Source: Gordonia sihwensis NBRC 108236
GTDB lineage: Bacteria > Actinomycetota > Actinomycetes > Mycobacteriales > Mycobacteriaceae
Direction of reading: 5' to 3'
Length of the DNA: 64,000 nt
NCBI RefSeq assembly: GCF_000333035.1
Contig: NZ_BANU01000020.1
Coordinates: forward strand, 50,202 to 114,201
In this document: positions 7,029 through 16,514 of the stretch, piece by piece
How positions within the stretch are numbered: the stretch's first letter is position 1
Layout: every line of letters starts with the position of its first letter
Translations under genes and position numbers: made by a program
Notes under the pieces: model-generated
What the model saw: the letters and a program-made list of their open reading frames with translations, nothing else
What the model was told of the DNA's origin: nothing
The model's database searches: none

Positions 7029-10000
7029 GTGCCAGACCCGACTCCCACTCCGCCGGACGCCGAGCCCGACCGTCCTTCGAGCCCGCTGACGGCGTCGACC
7101 GCGCGATGGGTCGCCATCGTGGCGGGCCTCATCGCCGTGGTGGCTGCGATCGTGACTCCGCTTCTGCCCGTGGCGACCACGTCGGCCACCATCTCTTGGC
7201 CGCAGGGACAGTCACTGAATCCCGACAACCCGTCTATCGTCGCGCCGCTCATCGCGCAGACCGCCCAGGACGTCGACATCACCCTCGACTGCCGCGTCCT
7301 CGCGCAGCTACCCGCAGGCAAGACCACCGTGCTGTCGACGATGCCGCCCGGCGCGCAGAAGGCCGCGAGCAAGGCCCTCACGGTCACCGCTACCGATTCC
7401 GCGGTGTCGGTTCTGTTCCGCAGCAATCTGGCCGCAGTCGCCGATCGGGGCGAGATCGCCTCGGGTCGATGCGAGCGTCTGCACATCTTCTCCTCCGCGA
7501 CCGCGACGGGGGCGCAGTTCGTCGGTCTCGGTCCGGCGAAGATCCTCGAACCCGACACGCGCCCGCAGATCGACGGCCTGTTCACCTCGCTCACCGCCGC
7601 GCAGGTGAAGGCCGCAGGTGACGGAATCCGCTCCCGAATCGTCATCGACGACCGTTACGAGAGCCACGCCTCGGCGGCCAAGATCGCCGCGATGGTGATC
7701 GCCGTGCTCGCGACTCTCGTCGCACTGTTCGCACTCTGGTGCCTCGACCGCATCCACGGCCACACCGGCGCCCTCATCGCACGAAGCGGCTCCCGGCTGT
7801 CGCGACTGCGTCCCAAGGTCTACGACCTGGTCGTCAGCGGCGTGCTGCTGCTGTGGACCTTCCTCGGCGCCGGCGCTCCCGACGACGGTTACATCCTCAA
7901 CATGGGCCGCACCGCGGGCGAGGCCGGCTACATGTCGAACTACTACCGGTTCTACGGCATCGCCGAGGCACCGTTCGACTGGTACTACAGTTTCCTCGCC
8001 CTGTGGGCGAAGGTCTCTCCGACCATCCTGTGGATGCACATTCCGCAGCTCGTCGCCGGCGTCGCGTCGTGGCTGATCCTCTCGCGCGTGGTGCTCCCCC
8101 ACTTCGGCAAGGCCGTCGCGAGGAACGCATGGGCCGAGTGGACGGTCGGCGCGGTCTTCCTCGCCTTCTGGCTGCCCTTCTGCTCGGGTCTGCGCGGCGA
8201 GGCGATCATCGTCCTCGGTTCGCTGCTCACCTGGTGGGCCACCGAGTCGGCCATCACCCGCAGGCGGATCCTGCCCGCCGCACTCGCCGCGACCGTTGCC
8301 GGACTCACCCTCGCACTCGCGCCCCAGGGCGTGGTCGGTGTGGCGATCCTCCTCGTCGCCGCACGCCCGATGCTGCACGTTCTGATCGACCGCCGGCGCG
8401 AATCGGGACTGCTCGCACTCTTGGCTCCCATCGCCGCCGCCGGGACCGTCGTCGCCGTCGTCGTGTTCCGCGACCAGACGCTGATGACCGTGCTGGAGGC
8501 GATGAAGATCCGTTACCAGACGGGCCCCATCGTGCCGTGGCACCAGGAGTTCCTGCGCTATTACTTCCTGTCCGTCGGCACCCCCGACGGCGCGCTCGCC
8601 CGCCGGATCCCGGTACTGCTGACATTCGTCGCCGCGTTCCTGGTCGCCGCCGTGCTCCTGCGCCGAGGCGGCATCAAGGGCGTCGCCACCTCGCCCGCTT
8701 GGCGGATGATCGGCGCTTTCGGCGTCACCCTGATGCTGCTGTTCGGCACGCCCACCAAGTGGACGATCCAGTTCGGCGTGCTCACCGGTCTCGGATCGGC
8801 CCTCGCCGCGCTCGCGGCGATCGCGATCGCACAGAGCGGCGCCCGTTCGCTGCGGAATCTGTCCGCGCTGACCGCGGGACTGCTGTTCGCACTCGCCGCG
8901 GCGGCCGCGGGCACCAATGCCTGGCCGTACGCGTACAACCTGGGCATCCCGTGGTTCAACATCGCACCGGTGGCCGCCGGTTTCGAGGTCTCCACCATCC
9001 TGCTCGCGCTGGCCGTGGTGGCCGTCGCCGTCACCCTCTGGCTGCATCTGCGCAACGACTACATCGCCAACAAGGGGCTCGCCCATCACGCCGAGGGCGT
9101 CCCGGACAGCCCCGCCGACAAGCGCCGGATCGCCCTCGCGTCCACGCCGCTCCTGGTGATCGCCTCCCTGATGGTGGTGGCCACCATCCTGGCCTTCGGC
9201 CGCGCCGTGGTCATCCGTCACCCGGCGATGACCGTGGCCTCCAACAACGTCGACGCGCTGACCGGGAACACCTGCGGTATGGCCGATCAGGTTCTCGCCG
9301 AACCCGATCCCAACGCGAACATGCTGACCCCGGCCGGTGGCGCGTCGCCGACCGCCGCGCTCACCGGCGCCGATCCGGTCGGGTTCACCCCGGACGGCAT
9401 CCCCGACGACCTCTCTCCGGACACCCGCAGTTCCCGCGCCGGTCAGATGCACGTGGGCGGTTCCACCTCCAAGCCCTTCGCCATCATCGGCGGTCTCGGC
9501 GCCGGCACCACCGGAGGCGTCGGCCCGAAGACGGTGAACGGCTCGACGGCGCTGCTGCCCTTCGGTCTCGATCCGAAGACCACCCCGGTGCTGGGCAGCT
9601 ACGGGTACAACGCCAACGCACACCTGACGACCGGCTGGTACGAGCTCCCGGCGCGCGACGCGTCGCCGCTGATCGCCTTCGCCACCGCGGGCGCGGTCTC
9701 GACCATCGACGCCGACGGCGTGCCGACCTTCGGACAGAAGCTGGTGGTCCAGTTCGGCAAGAAGGGCCCGGGCGGCTCGTTCGTGCAAGTGGGCCCGGAG
9801 GTCGTTCCGATCGATCCCGGACCGGTGATTCCCAACCGGCCGTGGCGCAACCTGCGCGTTCCGATGACGCAGGTGCCGCCGCAGGCCGAGGTGATGCGCC
9901 TGGTGCTGGCCGACACCAACCTGGGCCCGATGCAATTCATCGGCATCACGCCGCCGCGCGCCCCCAAGTTGCAGACCCTGCAGGAGCTGGTCGGCTCCAC

Positions 10001-10364
10001 CGCACCGGTGCTGATCGATTTCCCGGTGGCCGCGCACTTCCCGTGCCAGCGACCGCTGGCGATCCGGCACGGTGTGGCCGAGGTCCCCGACTGGCGCATC
10101 CTGCCCGACTACGTGACGGCCAACTCCCAGTCGAAGACCTGGATGGCCGCCAATTCGGGCGGTCTGCTCGCCGTCACCGAGGGCGCCACGTCGCAAGTCA
10201 CCGTCCCGACGTATCTGCGCGACGACTGGCATCAGGACTGGGGCTCGCTGGAGAAGGAGTTCCCGCTCAGCCCGGGCGCGGTCCCCGCCGCCATCGTCAC
10301 CGATCCGGTGCGCACCTGGGGCTGGACGCGAACCGGGTCGATCCGGGTGGAGCCGAGTAAATGA
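7029..10364 (+). CDS. embA: Arabinosyltransferase EmbA
   Basis: GT-C family arabinosyltransferase; in mycobacteria EmbA pairs with EmbB to build the branched terminal hexa-arabinoside of arabinogalactan. Length 1111 aa. The N-terminal cytoplasmic tail is proline-rich. The catalytic loop is APDDGYILNM (D285-D286). Family features include VVVFRDQTLMTVLEAMKIRY, FGTPTKWTIQFGVL and the C-terminal carbohydrate-binding domain ending WGWTRTGSIRVEPSK, which resembles the end of mycobacterial EmbA and not of EmbB or EmbC. The start is GTG 7029 with a -10 box 8 nt upstream. The stop overlaps the embB start (ATGA, 10361-10364), so the two are translationally coupled, consistent with an EmbA-EmbB complex. 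Confidence 0.92.
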   Translation: MPDPTPTPPDAEPDRPSSPLTASTARWVAIVAGLIAVVAAIVTPLLPVATTSATISWPQGQSLNPDNPSIVAPLIAQTAQDVDITLDCRVLAQLPAGKTTVLSTMPPGAQKAASKALTVTATDSAVSVLFRSNLAAVADRGEIASGRCERLHIFSSATATGAQFVGLGPAKILEPDTRPQIDGLFTSLTAAQVKAAGDGIRSRIVIDDRYESHASAAKIAAMVIAVLATLVALFALWCLDRIHGHTGALIARSGSRLSRLRPKVYDLVVSGVLLLWTFLGAGAPDDGYILNMGRTAGEAGYMSNYYRFYGIAEAPFDWYYSFLALWAKVSPTILWMHIPQLVAGVASWLILSRVVLPHFGKAVARNAWAEWTVGAVFLAFWLPFCSGLRGEAIIVLGSLLTWWATESAITRRRILPAALAATVAGLTLALAPQGVVGVAILLVAARPMLHVLIDRRRESGLLALLAPIAAAGTVVAVVVFRDQTLMTVLEAMKIRYQTGPIVPWHQEFLRYYFLSVGTPDGALARRIPVLLTFVAAFLVAAVLLRRGGIKGVATSPAWRMIGAFGVTLMLLFGTPTKWTIQFGVLTGLGSALAALAAIAIAQSGARSLRNLSALTAGLLFALAAAAAGTNAWPYAYNLGIPWFNIAPVAAGFEVSTILLALAVVAVAVTLWLHLRNDYIANKGLAHHAEGVPDSPADKRRIALASTPLLVIASLMVVATILAFGRAVVIRHPAMTVASNNVDALTGNTCGMADQVLAEPDPNANMLTPAGGASPTAALTGADPVGFTPDGIPDDLSPDTRSSRAGQMHVGGSTSKPFAIIGGLGAGTTGGVGPKTVNGSTALLPFGLDPKTTPVLGSYGYNANAHLTTGWYELPARDASPLIAFATAGAVSTIDADGVPTFGQKLVVQFGKKGPGGSFVQVGPEVVPIDPGPVIPNRPWRNLRVPMTQVPPQAEVMRLVLADTNLGPMQFIGITPPRAPKLQTLQELVGSTAPVLIDFPVAAHFPCQRPLAIRHGVAEVPDWRILPDYVTANSQSKTWMAANSGGLLAVTEGATSQVTVPTYLRDDWHQDWGSLEKEFPLSPGAVPAAIVTDPVRTWGWTRTGSIRVEPSK

Positions 10365-13300
10365 CCGAGCGTGACGGGAATGAAGAAACGGTGACCGTGA
10401 ACGATTCTCCGCAGACCGCCGAGGCCGGAGCGACCGGCCGCCTGCGTCGGCTGAAGACGCGCGACTACCGCAACGCCAAGCTGGTCGCCGCGGTGGCCGG
10501 TCTGCTCGGCTTCGTGCTCGCGGCGCTGACGCCCATCCTGCCGATCGATCAGAAGACGTCGGAGCTGCACTGGCCGCAGAACGACGCGGTCACCAACGTC
10601 ACCGCGCCGATGGTCTCGTACGTCCCGACCTCGATGGACGTCTCCGTGCCGTGTTCACTGGCCCGGAGTCTGCCCGCCGACGGCGGCGTCCTGATGTCGA
10701 CCGTGCCCAGGCAGGGACGTCAGGCCACCGCGCGCGGGTTGTTCGTCCGCGCCACCGACAAGTCGATCAGCATGATCGTGCGCGACGTGGTGCTGCTCTC
10801 GACTGACCGCGCCGCGGCGCAGAGCGACCCCGGCTGCCGCTTCGTGATGACGGGCGACGGCGACGGCGTCACCGCATCGATCGAGGGTGTCGCGCCCGGC
10901 GACAGCACGTCTTACCGCACCGACGATCCGGACATGCGGCCGCAGATCCTCGGAGTGTTCTCCGATCTGCCCCGTGACGTCTCACGCGACGGTCTGTCGT
11001 TGAACGCGACCGTCGACACCCGCTTCATCAACTCCCCCACGCCGCTCAAGCTGGCGGCGATCATCGTCGGCATCATCGCGACACTGTTGTCGTTGCTGGC
11101 GCTCGGGGTGCTCGACGCACGGGACGGCCGCGGGCACAAGCGGTTCCTCCCCGCCGGATGGTTCACCATCCGAGGCCCCGACGTCGCCGTCTTCCTCGTC
11201 CTGGCCGTGTGGTGGCTGATCGGCGGCAACACCTCCGACGACGGCTACAACATCACCGTCGCCCGGATCACGAGCGAGGCCGGCTACGCCGACAACTACT
11301 TCCGGTACTTCGGCGTCCCGCAGGACCCGTTCGGCTGGCACTTCCAAGTCCTGTCGTGGATGACGCACATCTCGGTCGCCACCCCCTGGCTGCGTCTGCC
11401 GAGCCTGCTGCTCGGTCTGCTCGGCTGGTGGCTCATCAGCCGGGAGGTGATCCCCCGGCTGGGTCGGTCGGTGCGCAACAGTTCGGCGGCCGTCTGGACC
11501 GGCGCGATGGTGTTCCTCACCATCTGGATGCCGTACAACAACGGCATCCGCCCGGAACCGGCCGAAGCCGTGGGCGCGCTGCTGACCTGGTGCTGCGTGG
11601 AGCGCGCGATCGCCACTCGGCGGCTGCTGCCCTACGCGATCGCCGCGATCGCCGCGGCCTTCACCCTGGCTCTCGCGCCGGGCGGTCTGATGGCGGCGGC
11701 CGCCCTGGTGGCGGGCCTGCGCGGGATCGTCAAGACGATCGTCGACCGGCGCCGGCGCGACGGACTGCTCCCGATGATCGCGCCGCTGCTGGCGGCGGGC
11801 ACGGCCGTGCTGTTCATGATCTTCTACGCGCAGGCGCTCGCACCGCTGCTGGAGGGCAACAAGGTGGCGGGCGAGGTCGGCCCCACCGAACAGTGGTGGC
11901 AGGAACCGGTCCGCTACTACTACCTGATCCTGCAGACCGGCGACGGCACCTTCCCACGCCGCTTCGGCATCCTGATGATGATCCTGGCGCTGGTGATCGC
12001 GATCTTCCGGCTCGCGTCGAGGCGATCGCCGCAGGGCATCGCGCGGGCTCCGATGTGGAGGCTGGTCGCCGTCATCATCGGCACGATGTTCTTCACCTCC
12101 TTCACCCCGACCAAGTGGACGCACCATTTCGGCATCTACGCGGGTATCGGCGCGGCGCTCTGTGCGGGCGTGGCGGCGATGATGGCCCCGGCCCTGCTCC
12201 GTTCGCGGCGCAACCGCGCATTCTTCGCGTCGGCCGTGTTGCTGGTGACGGCGGTGTCGGCGGCGGGCACCAACATGTGGTGGTACGTCGGAAGCTATGG
12301 CGTTCCCTGGTGGGACCGCCCGGTGGCCCTGGGCGGGATCAAGCTGAGTTGGATCGTGCTCTTCTTCGCCGTTCTCACCGCCGCGGTGGGTCTGTGGTAC
12401 CACTTCCGTGACGACTACGTCGACGACGCGACCCGCACCGGCACCGTCCGTACCGGCTTGGCTCGGTTCAAGTTCTCGCCGTTGCCGGTGATCGCCGGAC
12501 TGCTGGTCGTCTTCATGCTCGGCTCCTTCGTCAAGGGCGCCTGGGTGCAGCGCGACAGCTGGTCGTGGGCCAAGTCGAATGTGCGCGCGCTCACCGGCGA
12601 CGAGTGCGGGTTGGCCAACGACGTCCTCGTCGAGGACGATCCGAACGCCGCGATTCTGCATCCGGCGGCCGTCGACGGACATCCCGCGCCGACGCCGCGC
12701 GCGGCCCTCTCAGGCCAGAACGTCGGCTTCACTCGAGACGGCATCCCGGCCGGAACGTTCATCGATCCGCTGGAGGAGAAGGACGGAACCGACGAGGACA
12801 CCGATCCGGCGACCGCACCCCCGACCGCCGGGGGCGGCGCCGCGACCGCGGACACCGCCGACAACGGCACGGACGACACCGAGCAGAATCCGGTGGGCGC
12901 CGAGCCGACGGCACCCACCAGCGCCGTCCGGCTGCCCTACGGCCTCGATCCGGCCACCACCCCGGTGCTCGGCAGCTACGGCTCGCCGGGTGTCAACTCG
13001 GTGACCACCGACTGGTACGACCTCGGCTTCGAGGCGGGCCGCGCCCCGGCCGACAAACCCCTGCTGACCGTCGCCGCGGCGGGTTCGATCGAGGCGGTGA
13101 ACGGCCTGGGCGCCCTCACCCCCGGACGGAAACTGACCGCACAGTTCGGCCGCCGGGAGGCGAACGGCCGGGTGACCCCGCTGGGCCGGGCGCTGACGCC
13201 GGTGGACGCGATGGAGCAGAAGTACTGGCGCAACATGCGGTTCGCGTTCGCCGACGCACCGCCGCGCGCCGATGTGGTCCGGCTCAGCGTGCTCGACGAC

Positions 13301-13741
13301 GCCGCCGCGGTCAACGAATGGGTGGCGTTCACGCCGCCGCGCGTGCCCGCACTGCGCACCCTGAACGACGTCGTCGGGCGGACCGACCCGGTGTTCATCG
13401 ACTGGATGCCGGGACTGGTGTTCCCGTGCCAGCGGCCGATGGCCGTCAGCTACGGAATCCTCGAGATCCCGGACTGGCGCATCATGCCCGACGCCGACGC
13501 CACCAAGCGCAACAGCCAGACCTGGTCGGCGGGCGTCAACGGCGGTCCGCTCGGCATCACCGACGGACTGCTCAAGGGCACGCTGGTGCCGACGTACCTG
13601 CGCAACAACTGGGGCCGCGACTGGGGCGGCCTGGAACGGTACGCGATGGTGGTCGACGCCGAGCCCGCCGAGATGGTTCACGGGTCGCATCAGGTGAGCG
13701 GACTGTACAACCCCGCGCCGATGCGCTCGAAGGGCTACTGA
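10361..13741 (+). CDS. embB: Arabinosyltransferase EmbB
   Basis: GT-C arabinosyltransferase, partner of EmbA in arabinogalactan synthesis and the main ethambutol target in mycobacteria. Length 1126 aa. The catalytic loop reads SDDGYNITVARI (D293-D294). VRYYYLILQTGDGTFPRRFG closely matches the M. tuberculosis EmbB equivalent, which supports the assignment over EmbC. A long Asp/Thr/Ala-rich insert (EEKDGTDEDTDPATAPPTAG) lies in the C-terminal domain near residue 805 and is absent from the other two Emb proteins here. At the position matching M306 of M. tuberculosis EmbB this protein has Val300, while EmbC and EmbA keep Met. The start ATG overlaps the embA stop. Confidence 0.9.
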   Translation: MTERDGNEETVTVNDSPQTAEAGATGRLRRLKTRDYRNAKLVAAVAGLLGFVLAALTPILPIDQKTSELHWPQNDAVTNVTAPMVSYVPTSMDVSVPCSLARSLPADGGVLMSTVPRQGRQATARGLFVRATDKSISMIVRDVVLLSTDRAAAQSDPGCRFVMTGDGDGVTASIEGVAPGDSTSYRTDDPDMRPQILGVFSDLPRDVSRDGLSLNATVDTRFINSPTPLKLAAIIVGIIATLLSLLALGVLDARDGRGHKRFLPAGWFTIRGPDVAVFLVLAVWWLIGGNTSDDGYNITVARITSEAGYADNYFRYFGVPQDPFGWHFQVLSWMTHISVATPWLRLPSLLLGLLGWWLISREVIPRLGRSVRNSSAAVWTGAMVFLTIWMPYNNGIRPEPAEAVGALLTWCCVERAIATRRLLPYAIAAIAAAFTLALAPGGLMAAAALVAGLRGIVKTIVDRRRRDGLLPMIAPLLAAGTAVLFMIFYAQALAPLLEGNKVAGEVGPTEQWWQEPVRYYYLILQTGDGTFPRRFGILMMILALVIAIFRLASRRSPQGIARAPMWRLVAVIIGTMFFTSFTPTKWTHHFGIYAGIGAALCAGVAAMMAPALLRSRRNRAFFASAVLLVTAVSAAGTNMWWYVGSYGVPWWDRPVALGGIKLSWIVLFFAVLTAAVGLWYHFRDDYVDDATRTGTVRTGLARFKFSPLPVIAGLLVVFMLGSFVKGAWVQRDSWSWAKSNVRALTGDECGLANDVLVEDDPNAAILHPAAVDGHPAPTPRAALSGQNVGFTRDGIPAGTFIDPLEEKDGTDEDTDPATAPPTAGGGAATADTADNGTDDTEQNPVGAEPTAPTSAVRLPYGLDPATTPVLGSYGSPGVNSVTTDWYDLGFEAGRAPADKPLLTVAAAGSIEAVNGLGALTPGRKLTAQFGRREANGRVTPLGRALTPVDAMEQKYWRNMRFAFADAPPRADVVRLSVLDDAAAVNEWVAFTPPRVPALRTLNDVVGRTDPVFIDWMPGLVFPCQRPMAVSYGILEIPDWRIMPDADATKRNSQTWSAGVNGGPLGITDGLLKGTLVPTYLRNNWGRDWGGLERYAMVVDAEPAEMVHGSHQVSGLYNPAPMRSKGY

Positions 13742-13783
13742 GGCTCCGCTCGGGAAAGGGGTGAGCAGCGGATCGGACCGGCT

Positions 13784-13798
13784 GCCGCGGGCCGCGGC
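13784..13798. terminator. Short palindrome between convergent genes
   Basis: GCCGCGG-G-CCGCGGC in the 61-bp gap between the ends of embB and the ABM monooxygenase gene. It may act as a weak bidirectional terminator. Confidence 0.3.
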
Positions 13799-13802
13799 GT
13801 TC

Positions 13803-14123
13803 TCAGTCGATCCGCAGCTCACCCATCTCGTCCCAGCCGTCGCCGTCGACCTGACGGGAGACGATCCTCGGGGTCGAGACGAGGTGCGGGCGCATCGCCT
13901 CCAATCCCGCGGCGAAGTGGTCGCTGGAGACGTGCGGGCCCGCTCCCTCGTCGGTGAAGGCCTCGACGAGCACGTACTCCGACGGATCGTCCAGGCTGCG
14001 CGACCACTCGAACCACAGGTTCCCCGGCTCGGCTCGCGTGGCCGCGGTGAATTCGGCCACCACCTCCGGGAACCGGCCGACGCTGTCGGGCTTGACCTGG
14101 AATTTGACGACGATGAAGTACAT
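13803..14123 (-). CDS. ABM-domain putative quinol monooxygenase
   Basis: A 106-aa dimeric alpha+beta barrel protein of the antibiotic biosynthesis monooxygenase (YgiN-like) family. The N-terminus MYFIVVKFQVKPDSVGRF is the first strand. It continues with EPGNLWFEWSRSLDDPSEYVLVEAFTDEGAG and a His in HVSSDHFAAGLEAM, all typical of the single-domain family. Members act on quinols or unknown reactive compounds in the cytoplasm. The ATG at 14121-14123 is chosen because the fold begins there; the upstream extension is arginine/proline-rich and unlike the family. It is 148 nt downstream of the MFS exporter on the same strand, possibly in one transcript. Substrate unknown. Confidence 0.8.
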   Translation of the reverse strand: MYFIVVKFQVKPDSVGRFPEVVAEFTAATRAEPGNLWFEWSRSLDDPSEYVLVEAFTDEGAGPHVSSDHFAAGLEAMRPHLVSTPRIVSRQVDGDGWDEMGELRID

Positions 14124-14271
14124 GCGGGTCCTGTCTGGAGTTGGGACGATTGCCGATCCCATTATCGGTCGTCCCGCCTGTACCGGCCACGGATCGCGGC
14201 GCCCGGAGGTCAACGGCAGTCGGTGCGCTTCTCGTGCCGGGCCGAGGTGAACAGGTCGATCGCGTCAATCG

Positions 14272-15768
14272 TCATGAGGGTGTTCCTTCCAGTCTCTTGT
14301 CGTTCGTATCGCCCTTCTCGTTCGCATCGCTGCGGTCACGCGCCGCGGCCTCCACGAGCGGCGTGACGGTGCGCGTCCGCCAAGGCGTGCGGCGCGGCAA
14401 GAGCACGATCGCCGCCACTGCCGCCAGGGCGAACAACCCGGCGGCCACAGCCAGCCCCAGGGCGTAGCCGCCACTCACCGCCACGGGGTCGACCGACGTC
14501 CCCGATCGGTGCGCTGCGATGGTGGCGAGGGCTGCCACTCCGACTGCACCGCCCAGTTGCCTGGAACTGTTCATGAGTCCGGAGGCCATGCCCGCCTCGT
14601 GCGGAGCGACGCCGGTTGTCGCGGCGGTCGCGACCGGCGCCAGGACCAGGCCGACACCGACGCTGGTGAGGATCGACGGGCCGAGCACATCGACCATGAA
14701 GCTGCCACCTGGATCGATCGTGGCGAACCAGCAGAGTCCGGCCGCCGCCACCACTGCCCCCGGCACCAGCGCGGTTCGCGGCGAGTGCACCGCCGTGATG
14801 CGGACGGCGACGACGGTCCCGGCGATCAGTCCGGCCGTGAAGGGCAGGAACGCCACTCCTGTGGTCCCCGCGCTCAGGCCGAGGATGTTCTGCATGTACA
14901 GCGATACGAGATAGAACGCCGCGAACTGCCCGGCAGCTGCCAGGAAGACGATGATGTTCGCGCCCGAGACCCACCGGTCGGCGAGCAGACCCGGACGCAG
15001 CAGCGGTGCGGCAGACTTCGCCTCGATCACGATCAGACCCGCCAGGAGCAGCCCCGCGGTGGCCAGCGTCGCGATCGTGATCGCTGATCCCCAGCCGACG
15101 GTGTCGGCGCGCACGACGCCGAGCACCAGAAGTACGGCAACGGCGGTCGCGGCGAGCGCGCCCGGCCAATCGAGCCGCTGACCCCGTGCGGACGATTCTC
15201 CGGCAGGCACCCCGAGCGGGATGAGCGCGAGCGCCGTCATCACGATCGGAATGTTGACCAGCATGACCCAGCGCCAGCCGGCGTACTCGGTCAAGAGTCC
15301 GCCCGCGAGCACCCCCAGCGCGCCGCCGGCCGCATTGACCGCACTCCAGACCCCGAGGGCCCGCACCCGGGCCCCGCCCTCGGGAAACGTAGCGGTGAGC
15401 ATCGCCAGTGCCGACGGTGCCACCGCCGCGGCACCGAGGCCCTGACCGGCACGGGCCGCGATCAACTGCCACGGCGCGTGCGCCGCGCCGCCGGCAAGGG
15501 AGCAGACGCCGAACACGATCAGTCCCGCGACGAAGACCCGGCGGCGGCCGTAGAGGTCGCAGGCGCGTCCGCCCAGCAGCAACAGTCCGCCGAAGACCAG
15601 GGCATACACGTGCACCACCCACGACAGATCGAGCGGAGCGAAACCCAGGTCGAGCCCGATGGTCGGGAGCGCGACGGTGACGACGGACATGTCCAGAGCG
15701 ACGATGAACTGAGCGACGCAGGCCGCGGCGAGCACCACCGTCGGCTTCCCGATCCTGTTTTTGTACAT
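14272..15768 (-). CDS. MFS drug exporter, DHA2 (EmrB/QacA) family
   Basis: A 498-aa proton-driven exporter with about 14 predicted membrane helices. TM1 holds the DHA2 motif VALDMSVVTVALPTI. Motif A is GGRACDLYGRRRVFVAG, and motif C of antiporters appears as AAGGALGVLAGGLLTEYAGW. The C-terminal tail is basic/acidic and cytoplasmic. It probably exports a toxic hydrophobic compound. The first four codons lie inside a near-perfect palindrome that is probably the binding site of the divergent TetR protein. The ATG at 15766-15768 is the only sensible start, as it opens directly into TM1. The drug specificity cannot be read from sequence. Confidence 0.93.
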   Translation of the reverse strand: MYKNRIGKPTVVLAAACVAQFIVALDMSVVTVALPTIGLDLGFAPLDLSWVVHVYALVFGGLLLLGGRACDLYGRRRVFVAGLIVFGVCSLAGGAAHAPWQLIAARAGQGLGAAAVAPSALAMLTATFPEGGARVRALGVWSAVNAAGGALGVLAGGLLTEYAGWRWVMLVNIPIVMTALALIPLGVPAGESSARGQRLDWPGALAATAVAVLLVLGVVRADTVGWGSAITIATLATAGLLLAGLIVIEAKSAAPLLRPGLLADRWVSGANIIVFLAAAGQFAAFYLVSLYMQNILGLSAGTTGVAFLPFTAGLIAGTVVAVRITAVHSPRTALVPGAVVAAAGLCWFATIDPGGSFMVDVLGPSILTSVGVGLVLAPVATAATTGVAPHEAGMASGLMNSSRQLGGAVGVAALATIAAHRSGTSVDPVAVSGGYALGLAVAAGLFALAAVAAIVLLPRRTPWRTRTVTPLVEAAARDRSDANEKGDTNDKRLEGTPS

Positions 15769-15778
15769 GTATAAAAAC
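15757..15778. promoter_or_regulatory. 22-bp operator palindrome overlapping the MFS start
   Basis: Near-perfect inverted repeat with 11-bp arms (GTTTTTGTACA / TGTATAAAAAC, one mismatched pair). It covers the start codon and first codons of the exporter and lies 36 bp before the divergent TetR gene. It is the best candidate operator for that repressor. The AT-rich core (TATAAA) could also be a -10 element for tetR. Confidence 0.7.
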
Positions 15779-15813
15779 TAACGGCGCGCCCCTCGATTGT
15801 CGACCCCTGAGGA

Positions 15814-16506
15814 ATGATGAGGGGCATGGCGCAACCTTCAGTTCCCCGAAAGAGCACAGGCAGGCCACCACGGATATCGCTCTCGGAGATCCTGGACGCG
15901 GCGCGCCGCATCGTCGACGAAGACGGTGTGGACCGCCTGACGATGCGGCGGCTGGCGTCGGAGATGGGAAGCGCGCCGATGGCGGTCTACCACCACGTCC
16001 GGAACAAGGACGAGTTGCTGGTGATGCTGTTGGACGACTACGCCGCGCAGAACCTGCGGCGATTCGAACCGCCGGAGCGGGCGCGCGATCGCGTCCTGTG
16101 CGGGGCCGACGCGATCCACGAGGCCCTCGTCGGCTGCCCGTGGATCGTGGAAGTGCTGACCGCCGACGATCTGCTCTCGACCTCGGCTCTCTGGTTCGTC
16201 GAACAGATCGTCGACGGTCTCGTGCAGGCCGGCCTGACGCTCGATCAAGCCGTCCGCGGGTATCGGTCGATCTGGTACTACACGGCGGGTGAGATCGTCG
16301 TGAAGACCACCGCGGCGCGCCGGCGGTCGGACGACCGCCGCACCACCTTCCGCGATCAGGTCTTCGCCGACCTCGATCGCAGCGAACTACCGAGACTCGC
16401 ACAGGCCGCCGACCGCTGGGCGTCACTCACTTCGGCTGACACGTATCGCGAGGGCCTGGCCGCGCTGGTCGACGGGCTGCTTCAGTCGGTGCAGTCCCAG
16501 ACGTAA
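15814..16506 (+). CDS. TetR/AcrR-family repressor of the MFS exporter
   Basis: One-component transcriptional repressor. The N-terminal TetR DNA-binding domain is clear (LSEILDAARRIVDEDGVDRL, then helix-turn-helix RLASEMGSAPMAVYHHVRNKDELL). The C-terminal ligand domain is about 140 aa and resembles the tetracycline-repressor-like class. It is divergent from the MFS exporter with a shared palindrome between them, so it very likely represses exporter and itself until an inducer binds. Three starts are possible (ATG 15814, 15817, 15826), and none has ideal ribosome-site spacing. The shortest begins MAQPSVPRKSTGRPP. Confidence 0.9.
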   Translation: MMRGMAQPSVPRKSTGRPPRISLSEILDAARRIVDEDGVDRLTMRRLASEMGSAPMAVYHHVRNKDELLVMLLDDYAAQNLRRFEPPERARDRVLCGADAIHEALVGCPWIVEVLTADDLLSTSALWFVEQIVDGLVQAGLTLDQAVRGYRSIWYYTAGEIVVKTTAARRRSDDRRTTFRDQVFADLDRSELPRLAQAADRWASLTSADTYREGLAALVDGLLQSVQSQT

Positions 16507-16514
16507 GCCCCACC

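Noticed and set aside
7308..10232. Long minus-strand open frame opposite embA (and similar frames opposite embB, fadD32, aftB and glfT2)
   Set aside because: Same GC-bias effect. These have no recognisable motifs and are contradicted by well-supported envelope genes on the other strand.
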